A stretch of 64,000 nucleotides of DNA from Deltaproteobacteria bacterium. Lineage in GTDB: Bacteria > Myxococcota_A > UBA9160 > UBA6930. A program made the position numbers and the translations under genes. The notes beneath the pieces were generated by a model. That model was not told the DNA's origin. It did no database searches and saw nothing but the letters and a program-made list of their open reading frames with translations. Location: positions 25,227 to 89,226 of the forward strand of contig JAPPPQ010000015.1 in NCBI GenBank assembly GCA_028817435.1. The letters run 5' to 3'. This document shows, one piece after another, positions 51,215-59,404 of the stretch. Numbering within the stretch: position 1 is the first letter of the stretch; each line of letters opens with the position of its first letter.

Positions 51215-52553
51215 AGCCAATGCCAATTGAGAGCTCGTCCGTGAGGTCGCCCCCCGCGCTACTGCGCGGATCCAGGCTGCGGTATTCGAGCTTGATCGCC
51301 ACATCCGGGTGCGGGTGAAAGCCAATTCCCACGGTCTGCACTGTGCGGTCGCGGGAGAGTTTGGCCGTGTAGCCCGCGGGCACCTCGTCCTGCGTGTTCA
51401 CAAGCTCGTAGCGGAGAAATGGCGCGAGTATGCGCGGGCCGGGCAGCAGATCCCAGGACGCCTCTGCGTAGTAGCCGAGCGTGGCTTCGGCGATGGGCGC
51501 GTTCAGCGCCCGATTGTGCGCGCGGTTGAAATTGAGGGCGTTGCTGAGATTGGAGCTGGCGTAGAGCGCGCGGGCGTGGAAGGGGCCGCGGCGGTATTGC
51601 GCATGCACTTCCCACAGGTTGAGCCGCGCATCGGGGAGCGTGTCCCCGTTGGCCAGGGTCGTTGAGTGATCAACGCCGCCGCTGAAAAACGAGCCGCCGA
51701 GCAGCAGGCCCGGCGCGAATTCCGGCTCCCAGTCCGCGCGCAGCACCAGGGCCAGATCTTCGGCCTTGGCGCGGTTGCCATTTTGCCTTCCGCCGCGGAC
51801 GCCGGAATCGCTGAAGTTTTCGCCGTCCAGACTGGTCACCACATAAGCGCGCCAGGACAGGCTGCCCCCCGCAAAATCGCCGAAGAATCCCGCGCCGTTC
51901 TCGCGCCAGGTGCTCGGCAAAATGCGCCGCTCCACCTCGGGCCGCTGCACTCCGTGGAAGTAGGGCGGCTCGTGGATTTCGTTGACGAAGCCCATGGGCA
52001 GCAGCAGCATGCCCGCGCGGAAATTGATCTCGTCGCGCCAGAAGAACTCGAGCGTGGCAAATTCCACCGATACGCTGCCCGAACCCCCACCGGTGTCGCT
52101 GGTGCTGGCGTGCTCGAATTCGAGCTCTGAATTCATCACGAGGCGGTCGCTGAATTTGTAGCCAATGTATGCGACGAAGCGCAGAAAGTCGGAGACATTC
52201 TGCTTCTGCGGCTCTCCCGAGAAACTCGTGTAATACGCCTCTCCGTAGCCGCCGATGCTGAGGCCGCGCTCGACGCCATAGACCTTCGAGGCCGCCGGGC
52301 CGAGCCCGTAGCGGCTCATGAGCTCCCGCTCTTCGGGCACGGCGACCTGCACGCGCAGGCGGTCGAGCTCTTCGGCCAGCACCTCGACGGTGCGCTCGAG
52401 CTCGGCGATGCGCTCGCTGCGGCTGCGGGGCGCCTCTCCCGGCGCATCCGCCGCCCGCCCTGCTACGGGGCCGAGCAGCAGCCCGGCGCAGAGCAGCGCC
52501 GGGGCGATTGAGACCGGGAGGGCGGCCCGGCGGCGGATTGCGGGGCGATTCAC
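51204..52553 (-). CDS. Outer-membrane beta-barrel with coiled-coil N-terminus (porin-like)
   Basis: A 449-residue outer-membrane protein. It has a signal peptide (1-35, ending GRAADA), a short coiled coil (46-70, IAELERTVEVLAEELDRLR) that may touch peptidoglycan, and a barrel of alternating polar and aromatic strands ending in GIGFAF, the terminal Phe expected by the BAM machinery. It resembles phosphate-selective or carboxylate porins of the OprO/P type in length and plan; the solute is unknown. GTG 52553 follows AAGGGAG. First gene of the flavin operon. Confidence 0.78.
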   Translation of the reverse strand: MNRPAIRRRAALPVSIAPALLCAGLLLGPVAGRAADAPGEAPRSRSERIAELERTVEVLAEELDRLRVQVAVPEERELMSRYGLGPAASKVYGVERGLSIGGYGEAYYTSFSGEPQKQNVSDFLRFVAYIGYKFSDRLVMNSELEFEHASTSDTGGGSGSVSVEFATLEFFWRDEINFRAGMLLLPMGFVNEIHEPPYFHGVQRPEVERRILPSTWRENGAGFFGDFAGGSLSWRAYVVTSLDGENFSDSGVRGGRQNGNRAKAEDLALVLRADWEPEFAPGLLLGGSFFSGGVDHSTTLANGDTLPDARLNLWEVHAQYRRGPFHARALYASSNLSNALNFNRAHNRALNAPIAEATLGYYAEASWDLLPGPRILAPFLRYELVNTQDEVPAGYTAKLSRDRTVQTVGIGFHPHPDVAIKLEYRSLDPRSSAGGDLTDELSIGIGFAF

Positions 52554-52598
52554 GGAGCTTCTCCCTTGTTGCGGGCGCAGCGGCGCGCGCCGCCGTAT

Positions 52599-52625
52599 TG
52601 AAATTGAAAATGTATTTCAATTTCA
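52599..52625. promoter_or_regulatory. AT-rich palindromic operator, Fur-like
   Basis: An 11-base arm TGAAATTGAAA (52599-52609) and its exact inverse complement TTTCAATTTCA (52615-52625) flank a 5-base centre ATGTA. It lies 46 bases before the barrel gene start, in a genome where such AT-rich runs are rare. The inner TTGAAAAT and ATTTCAA half-sites resemble Fur boxes of proteobacteria. A metalloregulator site is the best guess. Confidence 0.65.
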
Positions 52626-52665
52626 TTTCGGCCGCAACCCCAATTACCCTCTTCACCTCCCGCCG

Positions 52666-52685
52666 GATTCCCCCTGGGGGGAATC
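52666..52685 (-). terminator. Hairpin downstream of the P450 gene
   Basis: GATTCCCCC and GGGGGAATC are exact inverse complements with a 2-base gap (8 bp with a 4-base loop in practice). It sits 51 bases after the P450 stop on the minus strand and before the barrel-operon operator. No T-run follows on the minus strand, so its action as a terminator is uncertain. Confidence 0.4.
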
Positions 52686-52735
52686 GCCTCTTTGCCCGGT
52701 GGTGGCCGGGCGGAGCGCCGAATGCGGGCCGCGGC

Positions 52736-53989
52736 TCAGCGCTCGGGGGTGAAGCGGACGGGCATATGCTTGATGCCGTGGATGAAGCTGCTGCGCTGGA
52801 TGCGCACGGGGCCGGCGGGGGCCATGTCGGGCAGGCGGCTCAGCAGCTCGCTGAGAATGCAGCGAAGCTGCATGCGCGCCAGGTTTGCGCCCAGGCAGAA
52901 GTGCTCGCCGATGCCGAAGGCGATGTGGTCGTTCTTCTCGCGGCGGATGTCGAAGGTCATCGGGTTCTCGAAGACCTCTTCGTCGCGGTTTGCCGAGGGG
53001 TAGCTCAGATAGAGCTTGTCGCCGGCGCGGATTTTCACGCCGCGCAGCTCGGTGTCCGAAACCGCGGTGCGCCCGAAATTCATCACCGGCGGCGAAAAGC
53101 GCAGCGCCTCTTCGATGGCGCCGGGCAGCAGGCCGGGGAGATCGCCCATCAATTCCTCGCGCTGTTCGGGGTGCTCGAACATGAGCCGCATGAAGTGCGA
53201 GGTGGCGTTGCGGGTGGTCTCGTTCCCCGCCACCGAGAGCAGCAGGAAGAACTGGTTGATCTCCATTTCGCTGAGCTTGTGGCCGTCCACCTCTCCGTTC
53301 ACATACTTCGAGATCAGCGTGTCGTCGGGCTGCGCGCGCTTTTGGGCGGCGAGTTCGTTGCAATAGACATACATTTGCGCGGCGGCTTCCAGCGGTGTGC
53401 TCTCCGCCGGGTGCATATCCGGGTCGTCCGCTCCCACCAACTGATTCGACCAGTCGAAGATCTTCTTGCGATCCTCGTAGGGCACGCCCACCAATTCGCA
53501 GAGCAGGGTGAGGGGCAGCTCGCAGGCCAGATCCTCCACGAATTCGCACTCGCCCCGGGCAGCCACGCGATCCACGATGTCGCGGGCGTGGCCCTGAATC
53601 ACCGGCTCGAGCTTTCGCACCATGCGCGGCGTGAAGCCCCGCTGCACCAGGCCGCGATACTTCACATGCTGCGGCGGATCCATTGCGATGAGGTGCAGCC
53701 GCGTGTGCTCGGCCTGCACCGGATCCTCAATGTCCCAGAAAAAGGGCGAGCGCAGGTTGCTGGAAAACAGCCGCGGGTGGCGCGACACATTCACGATGTC
53801 CGCGTGCTTCGCCAGCACCCAGAAGCCCGTGCGGCTGCGCGTGTTCTGCGACTTGTGGACGGCGGGGGGCGGGTTCCAGGAGACGGGCGCTTCCCGGCGC
53901 AGCATTGCCAGGTAATCGTGAGGCGGTCCCGCGTGCTCCACAAACAGGTCGGGGTCGGTGAAATCCAGGTCTCCGGGATGCAAGGGCAT
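52736..53989 (-). CDS. Cytochrome P450
   Basis: A 417-residue soluble bacterial P450. I-helix AGNETTR holds the oxygen-activating Thr, EEALR is the ExxR of the K helix, and the haem loop FGIGEHFCLG has C365 as the thiolate ligand. The overall text (FTPRMVRKLEP, MDPPQH, FDWSNQLVG) resembles the CYP124/125/142 group that oxidises terminal carbons of sterol or branched lipid chains; this is similarity by eye. No ferredoxin or reductase is adjacent. Divergent from a TetR regulator with a three-site operator array. Confidence 0.92.
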   Translation of the reverse strand: MPLHPGDLDFTDPDLFVEHAGPPHDYLAMLRREAPVSWNPPPAVHKSQNTRSRTGFWVLAKHADIVNVSRHPRLFSSNLRSPFFWDIEDPVQAEHTRLHLIAMDPPQHVKYRGLVQRGFTPRMVRKLEPVIQGHARDIVDRVAARGECEFVEDLACELPLTLLCELVGVPYEDRKKIFDWSNQLVGADDPDMHPAESTPLEAAAQMYVYCNELAAQKRAQPDDTLISKYVNGEVDGHKLSEMEINQFFLLLSVAGNETTRNATSHFMRLMFEHPEQREELMGDLPGLLPGAIEEALRFSPPVMNFGRTAVSDTELRGVKIRAGDKLYLSYPSANRDEEVFENPMTFDIRREKNDHIAFGIGEHFCLGANLARMQLRCILSELLSRLPDMAPAGPVRIQRSSFIHGIKHMPVRFTPER

Positions 53990-54037
53990 GGCGCTGTCCT
54001 CAATGTTTCGGCCCCCGTGCGGCGCCTCGAACGATTC

Positions 54038-54092
54038 GGACGCTCGGTGCGGCGGCCCGGACGAGCCGTCCATTCTATCGGACTCTCTGTCC
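54038..54092. promoter_or_regulatory. Three phased GGAC-N5-GTCC sites between P450 and TetR genes
   Basis: Sites start at 54038 (GGAC-N5-GTGC, one mismatch), 54059 and 54080 (both GGAC-N5-GTCC, exact). Their centres (54044, 54065 and 54086) are exactly 21 bp apart, two helical turns, so bound dimers would line one DNA face. Each is preceded by C. They lie between the divergent starts at 53989 and 54160, where an autoregulating TetR would bind. Confidence 0.65.
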
Positions 54093-54159
54093 GGCGCAAC
54101 CCCTCCGAAAAACCGCGCCAGGCCCGCCGGGGGAGGCGGCGCTCGGCTATTCTCGCCCC

Positions 54160-54786
54160 ATGCCGCGCATCCCCAAAACCCGCAGAGAGGCCCTGCAGGA
54201 TTTCCGCACCGACCAGATCCTCGCCGCCGCCCGCCGCGTAATCGGCGCACACGGCTACGCCGAGGTGTCCATAGACCAGATTGCCGAGGCGGCGGGGGTG
54301 GCCCGCAGCACCATCTACGCGTATTTCGGGGGCAAGCAGGATGTGCTGAATCAGTGCCTGGCGCAGAACCGCGTGGGGCTCGGCGAGCGCCTGCAGCGCG
54401 AGACCCTCGATTCGGGCAGCGTGGAGGACCGCCTGGCGGGCTTTCTCGGCGCGGTGCTGGAGTATGTGGGCGAATACCGCGAATTCTTCCGCGCCGTGGT
54501 GGCGGTGCGCGGCCTCGATCCCTTCTTCCAGGAAGAGGCGCGCGAAGCGCCGGAGCTGGACGCCATCCGCGCCGAGAGCGAGGCCGCCCTGGGCACGATT
54601 CTCAAAGACGCCCAGCTCGAGGGCATTCTCGTCGCGCAGAGTGCCGACGAGGCCAGCGCGGTGCTGGGCTGTCTGCTCTACGGCGCGCTCATGCGCCGCG
54701 CCCACGATTCGCAGCCGCGGCCCGCCAGAGAGGAAGCCCGCATGATGGCCCGCGTCTTTCTCTACGGCATTTCACACCCGGGCTGA
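54160..54786 (+). CDS. TetR-family transcriptional regulator
   Basis: A 208-residue regulator. The N-terminal helix-turn-helix is clear: ILAAARRVIGAHGYAEVSI, then DQIAEAAGVARSTIYAYFGGKQDVL (positions about 18-62). The C-terminal ligand and dimer domain is helical and not diagnostic. It is divergent from the P450 gene and 12 bases ahead of the small protein and acyl-CoA ligase genes, so it probably represses both sides, with an acyl-CoA or lipid as ligand (inference). Confidence 0.92.
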   Translation: MPRIPKTRREALQDFRTDQILAAARRVIGAHGYAEVSIDQIAEAAGVARSTIYAYFGGKQDVLNQCLAQNRVGLGERLQRETLDSGSVEDRLAGFLGAVLEYVGEYREFFRAVVAVRGLDPFFQEEAREAPELDAIRAESEAALGTILKDAQLEGILVAQSADEASAVLGCLLYGALMRRAHDSQPRPAREEARMMARVFLYGISHPG

Positions 54787-54798
54787 AGGAGGATTCCC

Positions 54799-55104
54799 AT
54801 GCAACTCAAAGCGGGAGACCGGTTGAAGAGCGCAGTCTGCCAGACGCAGGTGATGGTAATTGCCGCGCCGGCGGGCGATGTCGAGCTCTGCTGCGGCGGC
54901 GCGCCGCTGCTTTCGCTGGATGCCGAGGCGCAGGGCGGCGCGCCCGATCCCGGCCACAGCGGCGGCACGCTGATCGGCAAGCGCTATGTGAGCGCCGACG
55001 GCAACCTGGAGCTGCTCTGCACCCGGCCCGGCGAGGGTTCGCTCTCGGTCGGCGCTGCGCCGCTCGCCGTCAAGGAGGCGAAGGCGCTGCCGTCTTCGGA
55101 CTGA
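54799..55104 (+). CDS. Small conserved protein of unknown function upstream of the acyl-CoA ligase
   Basis: A 101-residue soluble protein with a strong ribosome site (AAGGAGG, 7 bases before ATG). It has Cys at 14, then a Cys-Cys-Gly-Gly segment, and a LIGKRYVSADGNLELLCTRPGEGSL block. I recall similar small proteins next to fatty acyl-CoA ligases in actinobacteria but cannot name a function. Four cysteines could bind metal. It is the first of two genes downstream of tetR; the gap to the ligase is 25 bases. Confidence 0.7.
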   Translation: MQLKAGDRLKSAVCQTQVMVIAAPAGDVELCCGGAPLLSLDAEAQGGAPDPGHSGGTLIGKRYVSADGNLELLCTRPGEGSLSVGAAPLAVKEAKALPSSD

Positions 55105-55129
55105 GCGCCGCAGCAGCGGGAGACGCCGC

Positions 55130-56863
55130 ATGAATCTGATGACGCTGCTCGAAATGGCGGCGGAGTCCATGGCCGGGCGCGTGGCCCTGCAGTGCGGCGC
55201 TGCGCGCCTCACCTGCGCCGGGCTCTTCGCCGGGGCGGGCCGGGCGGCGCAGCGCATCCGCGCGGCGCAGGTGTCGCAGGTGGCGCTGCTCGATGTGGCC
55301 AGCCCCGCCCTGCCGCTGGCGCTGTTCGGCGCGGCCTGGGCGGGCGTCCCCTTCGCCCCGCTCAATTACAGGCTGAGCGGCGCAGAGCTCGGCGCGCTGC
55401 TCGAGCGCATCTCCCCCGCGCTGCTCATTACCGATTCCGGGCGCGCCGCCCAGCTCGCGCAGCGCCCCGGATTGCAGGTGCTGCCCCGGGATGAATTCAT
55501 CGCCCACGCGAGCGCCTCGGGCACGCCGGGCGCGGCGGAGGCCGCGGGCGCGCCGGGCGATTGGTCCATGCAGCCGGAGGATCCCGCGGTGCTGCTCTTC
55601 ACCAGCGGCACCACCGGCGCGCCCAAGGCTGCGGTGCTTCGCCACCGCCATCTGGTCTCCTACATCCTCGGCACGGTGGAATTCATGAGCGCGGCGGAAG
55701 AGGAGGCGAATTTGGTCTCGGTGCCGCCCTACCATGTGGCGGGGGTGGCGGCGCTGCTCTCCTCGCTCTACGCCGGGCGGCGCATCGTGCAGCTGGCGGA
55801 GTTCGGCGCGAGCGCCTGGCTGGATTGCGCGGAAAGCGAGTCCATCAGCCACGCTTTTCTGGTGCCGACCATGCTGGCGCGCATTGCCGACGAATTGGCC
55901 GCCACCGGGCGCGTGGTGCCGCCCACGCTGCGCGCCCTGGCCTACGGCGGGGGCCGGATGCCGCTGCCCGTCATTGAGCGCGCCATGCGGCTGTTTCCGC
56001 CCACGGCGAGCTTCACCAACGCCTATGGACTTACCGAGACCAGCTCCACCTTGTCGGTGCTCGGCCCCGAAGAGCACCGCGCGGCGCTGGCGGGGGGCGA
56101 TGCCATGGCGCGGCAGCGCCTGGCCTCGGTGGGCCGCCCGCTTCCCGGCATTGAGGTGCAGGTGCGCGGCCCCGGCGGCGAAGTGCTGCCCCCTGGCGAG
56201 CGCGGCGAAATCCATGTGCGCGGCGAGCAGGTCTCCGGCGAATACCTGGACGGCAACAGCCGGCTGCAGGCCGATGGCTGGTTCCCCACCCGGGACGGCG
56301 GCTATCTCGATTCTGCGGGCTATCTCTTCGTCGAGGGGCGCATGGACGACATCATCGTGCGCGGAGGCGAGAATCTCTCGCCCGGCGAAATTGAGGCCGT
56401 GCTGCACGAGCACGAGGCGGTCTCCGATTGCGCCGTGGTCGGCGTTCCCGACGAGGAATGGGGCGAGGCCGTGGCCGCCGTGGTCGCCCTCGAAACCGGG
56501 CGCAGCGCCAGCGCCCGCGAGTTGCAAACCCATGTGCGCGCCCGCCTGCGCAGCTCGCGGGTTCCCACCAGCGTGCACTTTGTGGACGAACTGCCTTACA
56601 GCGAAACCGGCAAGCTGCTGCGGCGGCAGATCCGCGATTTTCTCGCCGCCCCGCCGGAGGCGCAGCCCGAGCCCGCCTCCACTGCGCCCGCCGCCGGAGA
56701 GGCCGCGCCCACCGATTCCGCACCGGCCGAAGCGCCCGAGGCGGCCGCAGCCCCGCCCCCCGCGCCGGGCCGGGCCGGGCGCCGCCGGTTCCGCGCGCTG
56801 TTGGGAATGGCCCTGCTGGCCGCGGCGCTGCTCGCCGCCTGGTTCGCCTTCAGCCGCTTCTAG
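55130..56863 (+). CDS. Acyl-CoA synthetase-like adenylate-forming enzyme with a C-terminal membrane anchor
   Basis: A 577-residue ANL-superfamily enzyme that should activate a carboxylic acid as acyl-AMP and then acyl-CoA. P-loop FTSGTTGAPK (157-166), YGLTET (299-304), GRMDDIIVRGGENLSPGEIE split over 403-422, and catalytic K495 in SETGK are all present. Normal family members end near 510; here an Ala/Pro linker (508-548) leads to GRRRFR and one membrane helix (556-574). The tail anchor is unusual. Its stop shares the CTAG palindrome with the convergent gene. Confidence 0.9.
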   Translation: MNLMTLLEMAAESMAGRVALQCGAARLTCAGLFAGAGRAAQRIRAAQVSQVALLDVASPALPLALFGAAWAGVPFAPLNYRLSGAELGALLERISPALLITDSGRAAQLAQRPGLQVLPRDEFIAHASASGTPGAAEAAGAPGDWSMQPEDPAVLLFTSGTTGAPKAAVLRHRHLVSYILGTVEFMSAAEEEANLVSVPPYHVAGVAALLSSLYAGRRIVQLAEFGASAWLDCAESESISHAFLVPTMLARIADELAATGRVVPPTLRALAYGGGRMPLPVIERAMRLFPPTASFTNAYGLTETSSTLSVLGPEEHRAALAGGDAMARQRLASVGRPLPGIEVQVRGPGGEVLPPGERGEIHVRGEQVSGEYLDGNSRLQADGWFPTRDGGYLDSAGYLFVEGRMDDIIVRGGENLSPGEIEAVLHEHEAVSDCAVVGVPDEEWGEAVAAVVALETGRSASARELQTHVRARLRSSRVPTSVHFVDELPYSETGKLLRRQIRDFLAAPPEAQPEPASTAPAAGEAAPTDSAPAEAPEAAAAPPPAPGRAGRRRFRALLGMALLAAALLAAWFAFSRF

Positions 56864-57924
56864 TCCACTTGCAGGGGCCGCCCGGTGGCGGGCTCTTCGG
56901 CCTCGGCTTCGGGCGGAGGCGGCGGCGCGGGCGTGGCCGCGGCGGGGCGCGGCGGCGCGGGAATGTTCGGCAGATAGGACTGCACCGCTGCGTAGCCGCG
57001 CTTCAGGCGCGTGCGCCAGGCGCGCTGGCGGCGCGTGTCTGCGCCGTGTTCGGTGTCGCGGTCGTAGGCCCGCTCGAGCTCGCGGAGCTCGTCTTGCAGC
57101 ATGCGCATATGCACCGCCCAGCGCTGCTGAAAATCCGCCCGCGCGCGCTCGGCGTTCGGCCCCACGCCGCGAATCCGGCCCAAAACGGCGGCGGCCTTGC
57201 GGGTGCTCTCCCGCGCCAGCAGCTCCGCCAGATCGAAGTGCCCTTGCTGGTGGGCCAGCACCCGGGAGGCGTGCCACTGCTCCTGCGTATTCCACCAGGA
57301 GCGCCTGCGGGAGAACAGCGGGAAGTAGCGCACCGAAATGGCGCGGACTCTGGATTCTCCCCCGGCACTGGAGAGCGCCACATTCAGCACGCAGCTCATC
57401 TCAATGACGCTGTAGGCGGCGGTGAGCCGGCCTCGGGAGTTGATGCTGCGGCGCAGATCGCTGGGGTTGCGGGCGCGGAAATCCAGCCGCACCAATTGGC
57501 GGTGGGGAATGTGGTCTTCGTGATTCGAGAGGTCGGGTTCCTCGGAGAAGCACAGCGATTGGCCCCACAAGCCGAATTCGTTGAGCGAATCCTCGAAAAT
57601 CTGCTGTTCAGCGGGCATGCCGGATTGCTTCTGCAGCTCGCCCCGCGCCAGCGCCTTGCGGCGTTCGAGCTCCATGGTGGCCAGGGTTTCGCTGTCGAAT
57701 TCCGAAAATTCCTCGCCCCGGCCCAGCTGCTGCAGACGGCGGCGGCGCTCTTCGAAGCGCTGGCGCTGGCGCTGGCCGGGCTCTTCCAGCCTTTCGTCCT
57801 GCTGAATGACGGGGCGCGGCAAATCCTCGTTGGTCTGGGGCGCGCCGCCCTGCTCCTGCGCCGCCGCCCCCAGGGCCAGCAGCGCAGCGCCGCAAATCGC
57901 AAGCAGTGCAAGGCGCGTGTTCAC
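56860..57924 (-). CDS. Exported DUF922-like protein with a degenerate zinc-protease motif
   Basis: A 354-residue secreted protein: signal peptide (1-22), charged coiled region (45-100), then a domain resembling DUF922 metalloproteases. In that family the motif is H-E-Q-x-H-F-D; here it is H225-Q226-Q-G-H229-F-D231, so the catalytic Glu is Gln while both His remain. The protein may bind zinc without cleaving. The C-terminus is Pro-rich (330-345). GTG start with GGAGG 8 bases upstream. Family assignment is by motif and context, so moderate. Confidence 0.6.
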   Translation of the reverse strand: MNTRLALLAICGAALLALGAAAQEQGGAPQTNEDLPRPVIQQDERLEEPGQRQRQRFEERRRRLQQLGRGEEFSEFDSETLATMELERRKALARGELQKQSGMPAEQQIFEDSLNEFGLWGQSLCFSEEPDLSNHEDHIPHRQLVRLDFRARNPSDLRRSINSRGRLTAAYSVIEMSCVLNVALSSAGGESRVRAISVRYFPLFSRRRSWWNTQEQWHASRVLAHQQGHFDLAELLARESTRKAAAVLGRIRGVGPNAERARADFQQRWAVHMRMLQDELRELERAYDRDTEHGADTRRQRAWRTRLKRGYAAVQSYLPNIPAPPRPAAATPAPPPPPEAEAEEPATGRPLQVD

Positions 57925-57963
57925 GGGCGTTCCCTCCTTGCGGTGATTTTTCTGCGCCGCCGG

Positions 57964-58341
57964 TCAGGCGGTGAGAATGCCCGCCACCCCGAGCAGCGCA
58001 ATGGACGCGCAGAGATAGGCGCCGGGCAGCCGGACCAGGGCCGTGTGCCCCCGCAGTGCGAAAACGGCAAACACCAGAACGGTTGCCGTGCACATGAAGA
58101 TGGCCAGGAACGCCAGTTCCACGGCGTCGGGACGCAGCGCCGCAATCGCCATGGCGAGGGCGTAGCTGAGAAACATGATGGAGGCGCAGTGCCAGGTGAC
58201 GAGGCTCAGCGCCTTGGCCGGGGGCGGCAATTCTGCGGCGGCGAGAATGGCTTTGGAATAGACGCGCGCGCCGCCGACGGCATGGATGGCGAGACTCGCA
58301 ATCCCTACCAGCGCCGCCAGCCAGAAAAATGTGGACGACAT
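57964..58341 (-). CDS. Small four-helix membrane protein
   Basis: A 125-residue inner-membrane protein with four predicted helices (about 6-28, 45-67, 76-95 and 103-123) and few charged residues in between. A His-x-Val-Gly-Gly-x-Arg segment closes helix one and a Trp-His-Cys opens helix two. I recognise no named family. It is 39 bases upstream of the DUF922-like gene and probably co-transcribed with it; divergent from the enoyl-CoA hydratase with 40 bases between starts. Confidence 0.65.
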   Translation of the reverse strand: MSSTFFWLAALVGIASLAIHAVGGARVYSKAILAAAELPPPAKALSLVTWHCASIMFLSYALAMAIAALRPDAVELAFLAIFMCTATVLVFAVFALRGHTALVRLPGAYLCASIALLGVAGILTA

Positions 58342-58381
58342 GGCAGCAGAGTATCACGGGCGGGGCGGGTAAAATGCCGGA

Positions 58382-59404
58382 ATGGCCGCGGCGCTTTCGG
58401 TTGCGGAGTTGCTGGCTGCGCTGGGCGACCCCGCCTGCGCCGAGCGCTGGTCGCCGCTCTGCGCCGAAGGCGCGCTGGCCGTGGAGTTGTGCGGCGGGCC
58501 GCCGCCTGCGCCGGAGTTGCTGGCGCGGCTGCGGCGGCTGCCAGCGGTGACCATCGGCGTCGGCGCGCCCTCTGCCGCGCCGGCTGCGCTGGCGGCGGCG
58601 CTGGATGTGCTGGTGGCGGATGCGGCGGCGCTGGCCGCGCTGCGGGCGTCGGTGGCGGCGAATCCGCTGGCGAGCCTGACGCTGGTGCAATTGCTGCGCT
58701 GGAGCGGGGCGCTCTGCCCGGCGGATGCGGTGCTCGCCGAATCGCTGGCCTACTCGGCGCTGCAATCCGGGCCGGAGTTCGCCGCGTGGCTGAGGCAGCG
58801 CCCGCCGCGCCGCCCCCGCGCGCCGGAGCCGGGCGCGGCGGTGCGGGTTTCGCGCTGCGGCGGGCGGCTGATGCTGCAGCTCAACCGCCCCGCAAAACGC
58901 AACGCTTTCTCTGCGGAGATGCGCGATGCCCTTTGCGAGGCGCTGCAGCTCGCGCTGCGCGACGAGTCGCTGCGCAGCGTGGAGTTGCGCGGCGCGGGGC
59001 CGGCCTTTTGCAGCGGCGGCGATCTCGACGAGTTCGGCACGCTGCCCGATCCCGCCACCGCCCACGCCGTCCGCAGCACGCGCAGCCCGGCGCTGCTGCT
59101 CGCCGCCTGCGCCCCCCGCGTCCGCGCCTGGCTGCACGGCGCATGCGTCGGCGCGGGGGTGGAGCTGCCGGCTTTTTGCGCCCGCGTCGCCGCCCACCCC
59201 AATGCCTTCTTTGCGCTGCCCGAAGTTGGCATGGGCCTGGTGCCCGGTGCCGGGGGGACGGCCAGCCTGCCGCGCCGCATCGGCCGCCAGCGCACGGCCT
59301 GGCTGGCTCTCAGCGGCGCGCGCATTGACGCCGGCACCGCCCTGCGCTGGGGCTTGGTGGACGAGCTCACCCCCACGCCCCCCGCACCGGCGCGCGAATT
59401 TTGA
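58382..59404 (+). CDS. Enoyl-CoA hydratase/isomerase-family protein with N-terminal extension
   Basis: A 340-residue protein whose C-terminal half (about 150-335) is a crotonase: LNRPAKRNAFS, the FCSGGDLDEF oxyanion strand, GACVGAGVEL, and LPEVGMGLVPGAGG with the catalytic-region Glu. The first 150 residues are Ala-rich and not a normal crotonase start. Their end (AESLAYSALQSGPEFAAWL) looks like the C-terminal helix of the same family, so the protein may be a rearranged or half-duplicated crotonase. It is coupled to the CoA-transferase by a TTGA overlap. Confidence 0.8.
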   Translation: MAAALSVAELLAALGDPACAERWSPLCAEGALAVELCGGPPPAPELLARLRRLPAVTIGVGAPSAAPAALAAALDVLVADAAALAALRASVAANPLASLTLVQLLRWSGALCPADAVLAESLAYSALQSGPEFAAWLRQRPPRRPRAPEPGAAVRVSRCGGRLMLQLNRPAKRNAFSAEMRDALCEALQLALRDESLRSVELRGAGPAFCSGGDLDEFGTLPDPATAHAVRSTRSPALLLAACAPRVRAWLHGACVGAGVELPAFCARVAAHPNAFFALPEVGMGLVPGAGGTASLPRRIGRQRTAWLALSGARIDAGTALRWGLVDELTPTPPAPAREF

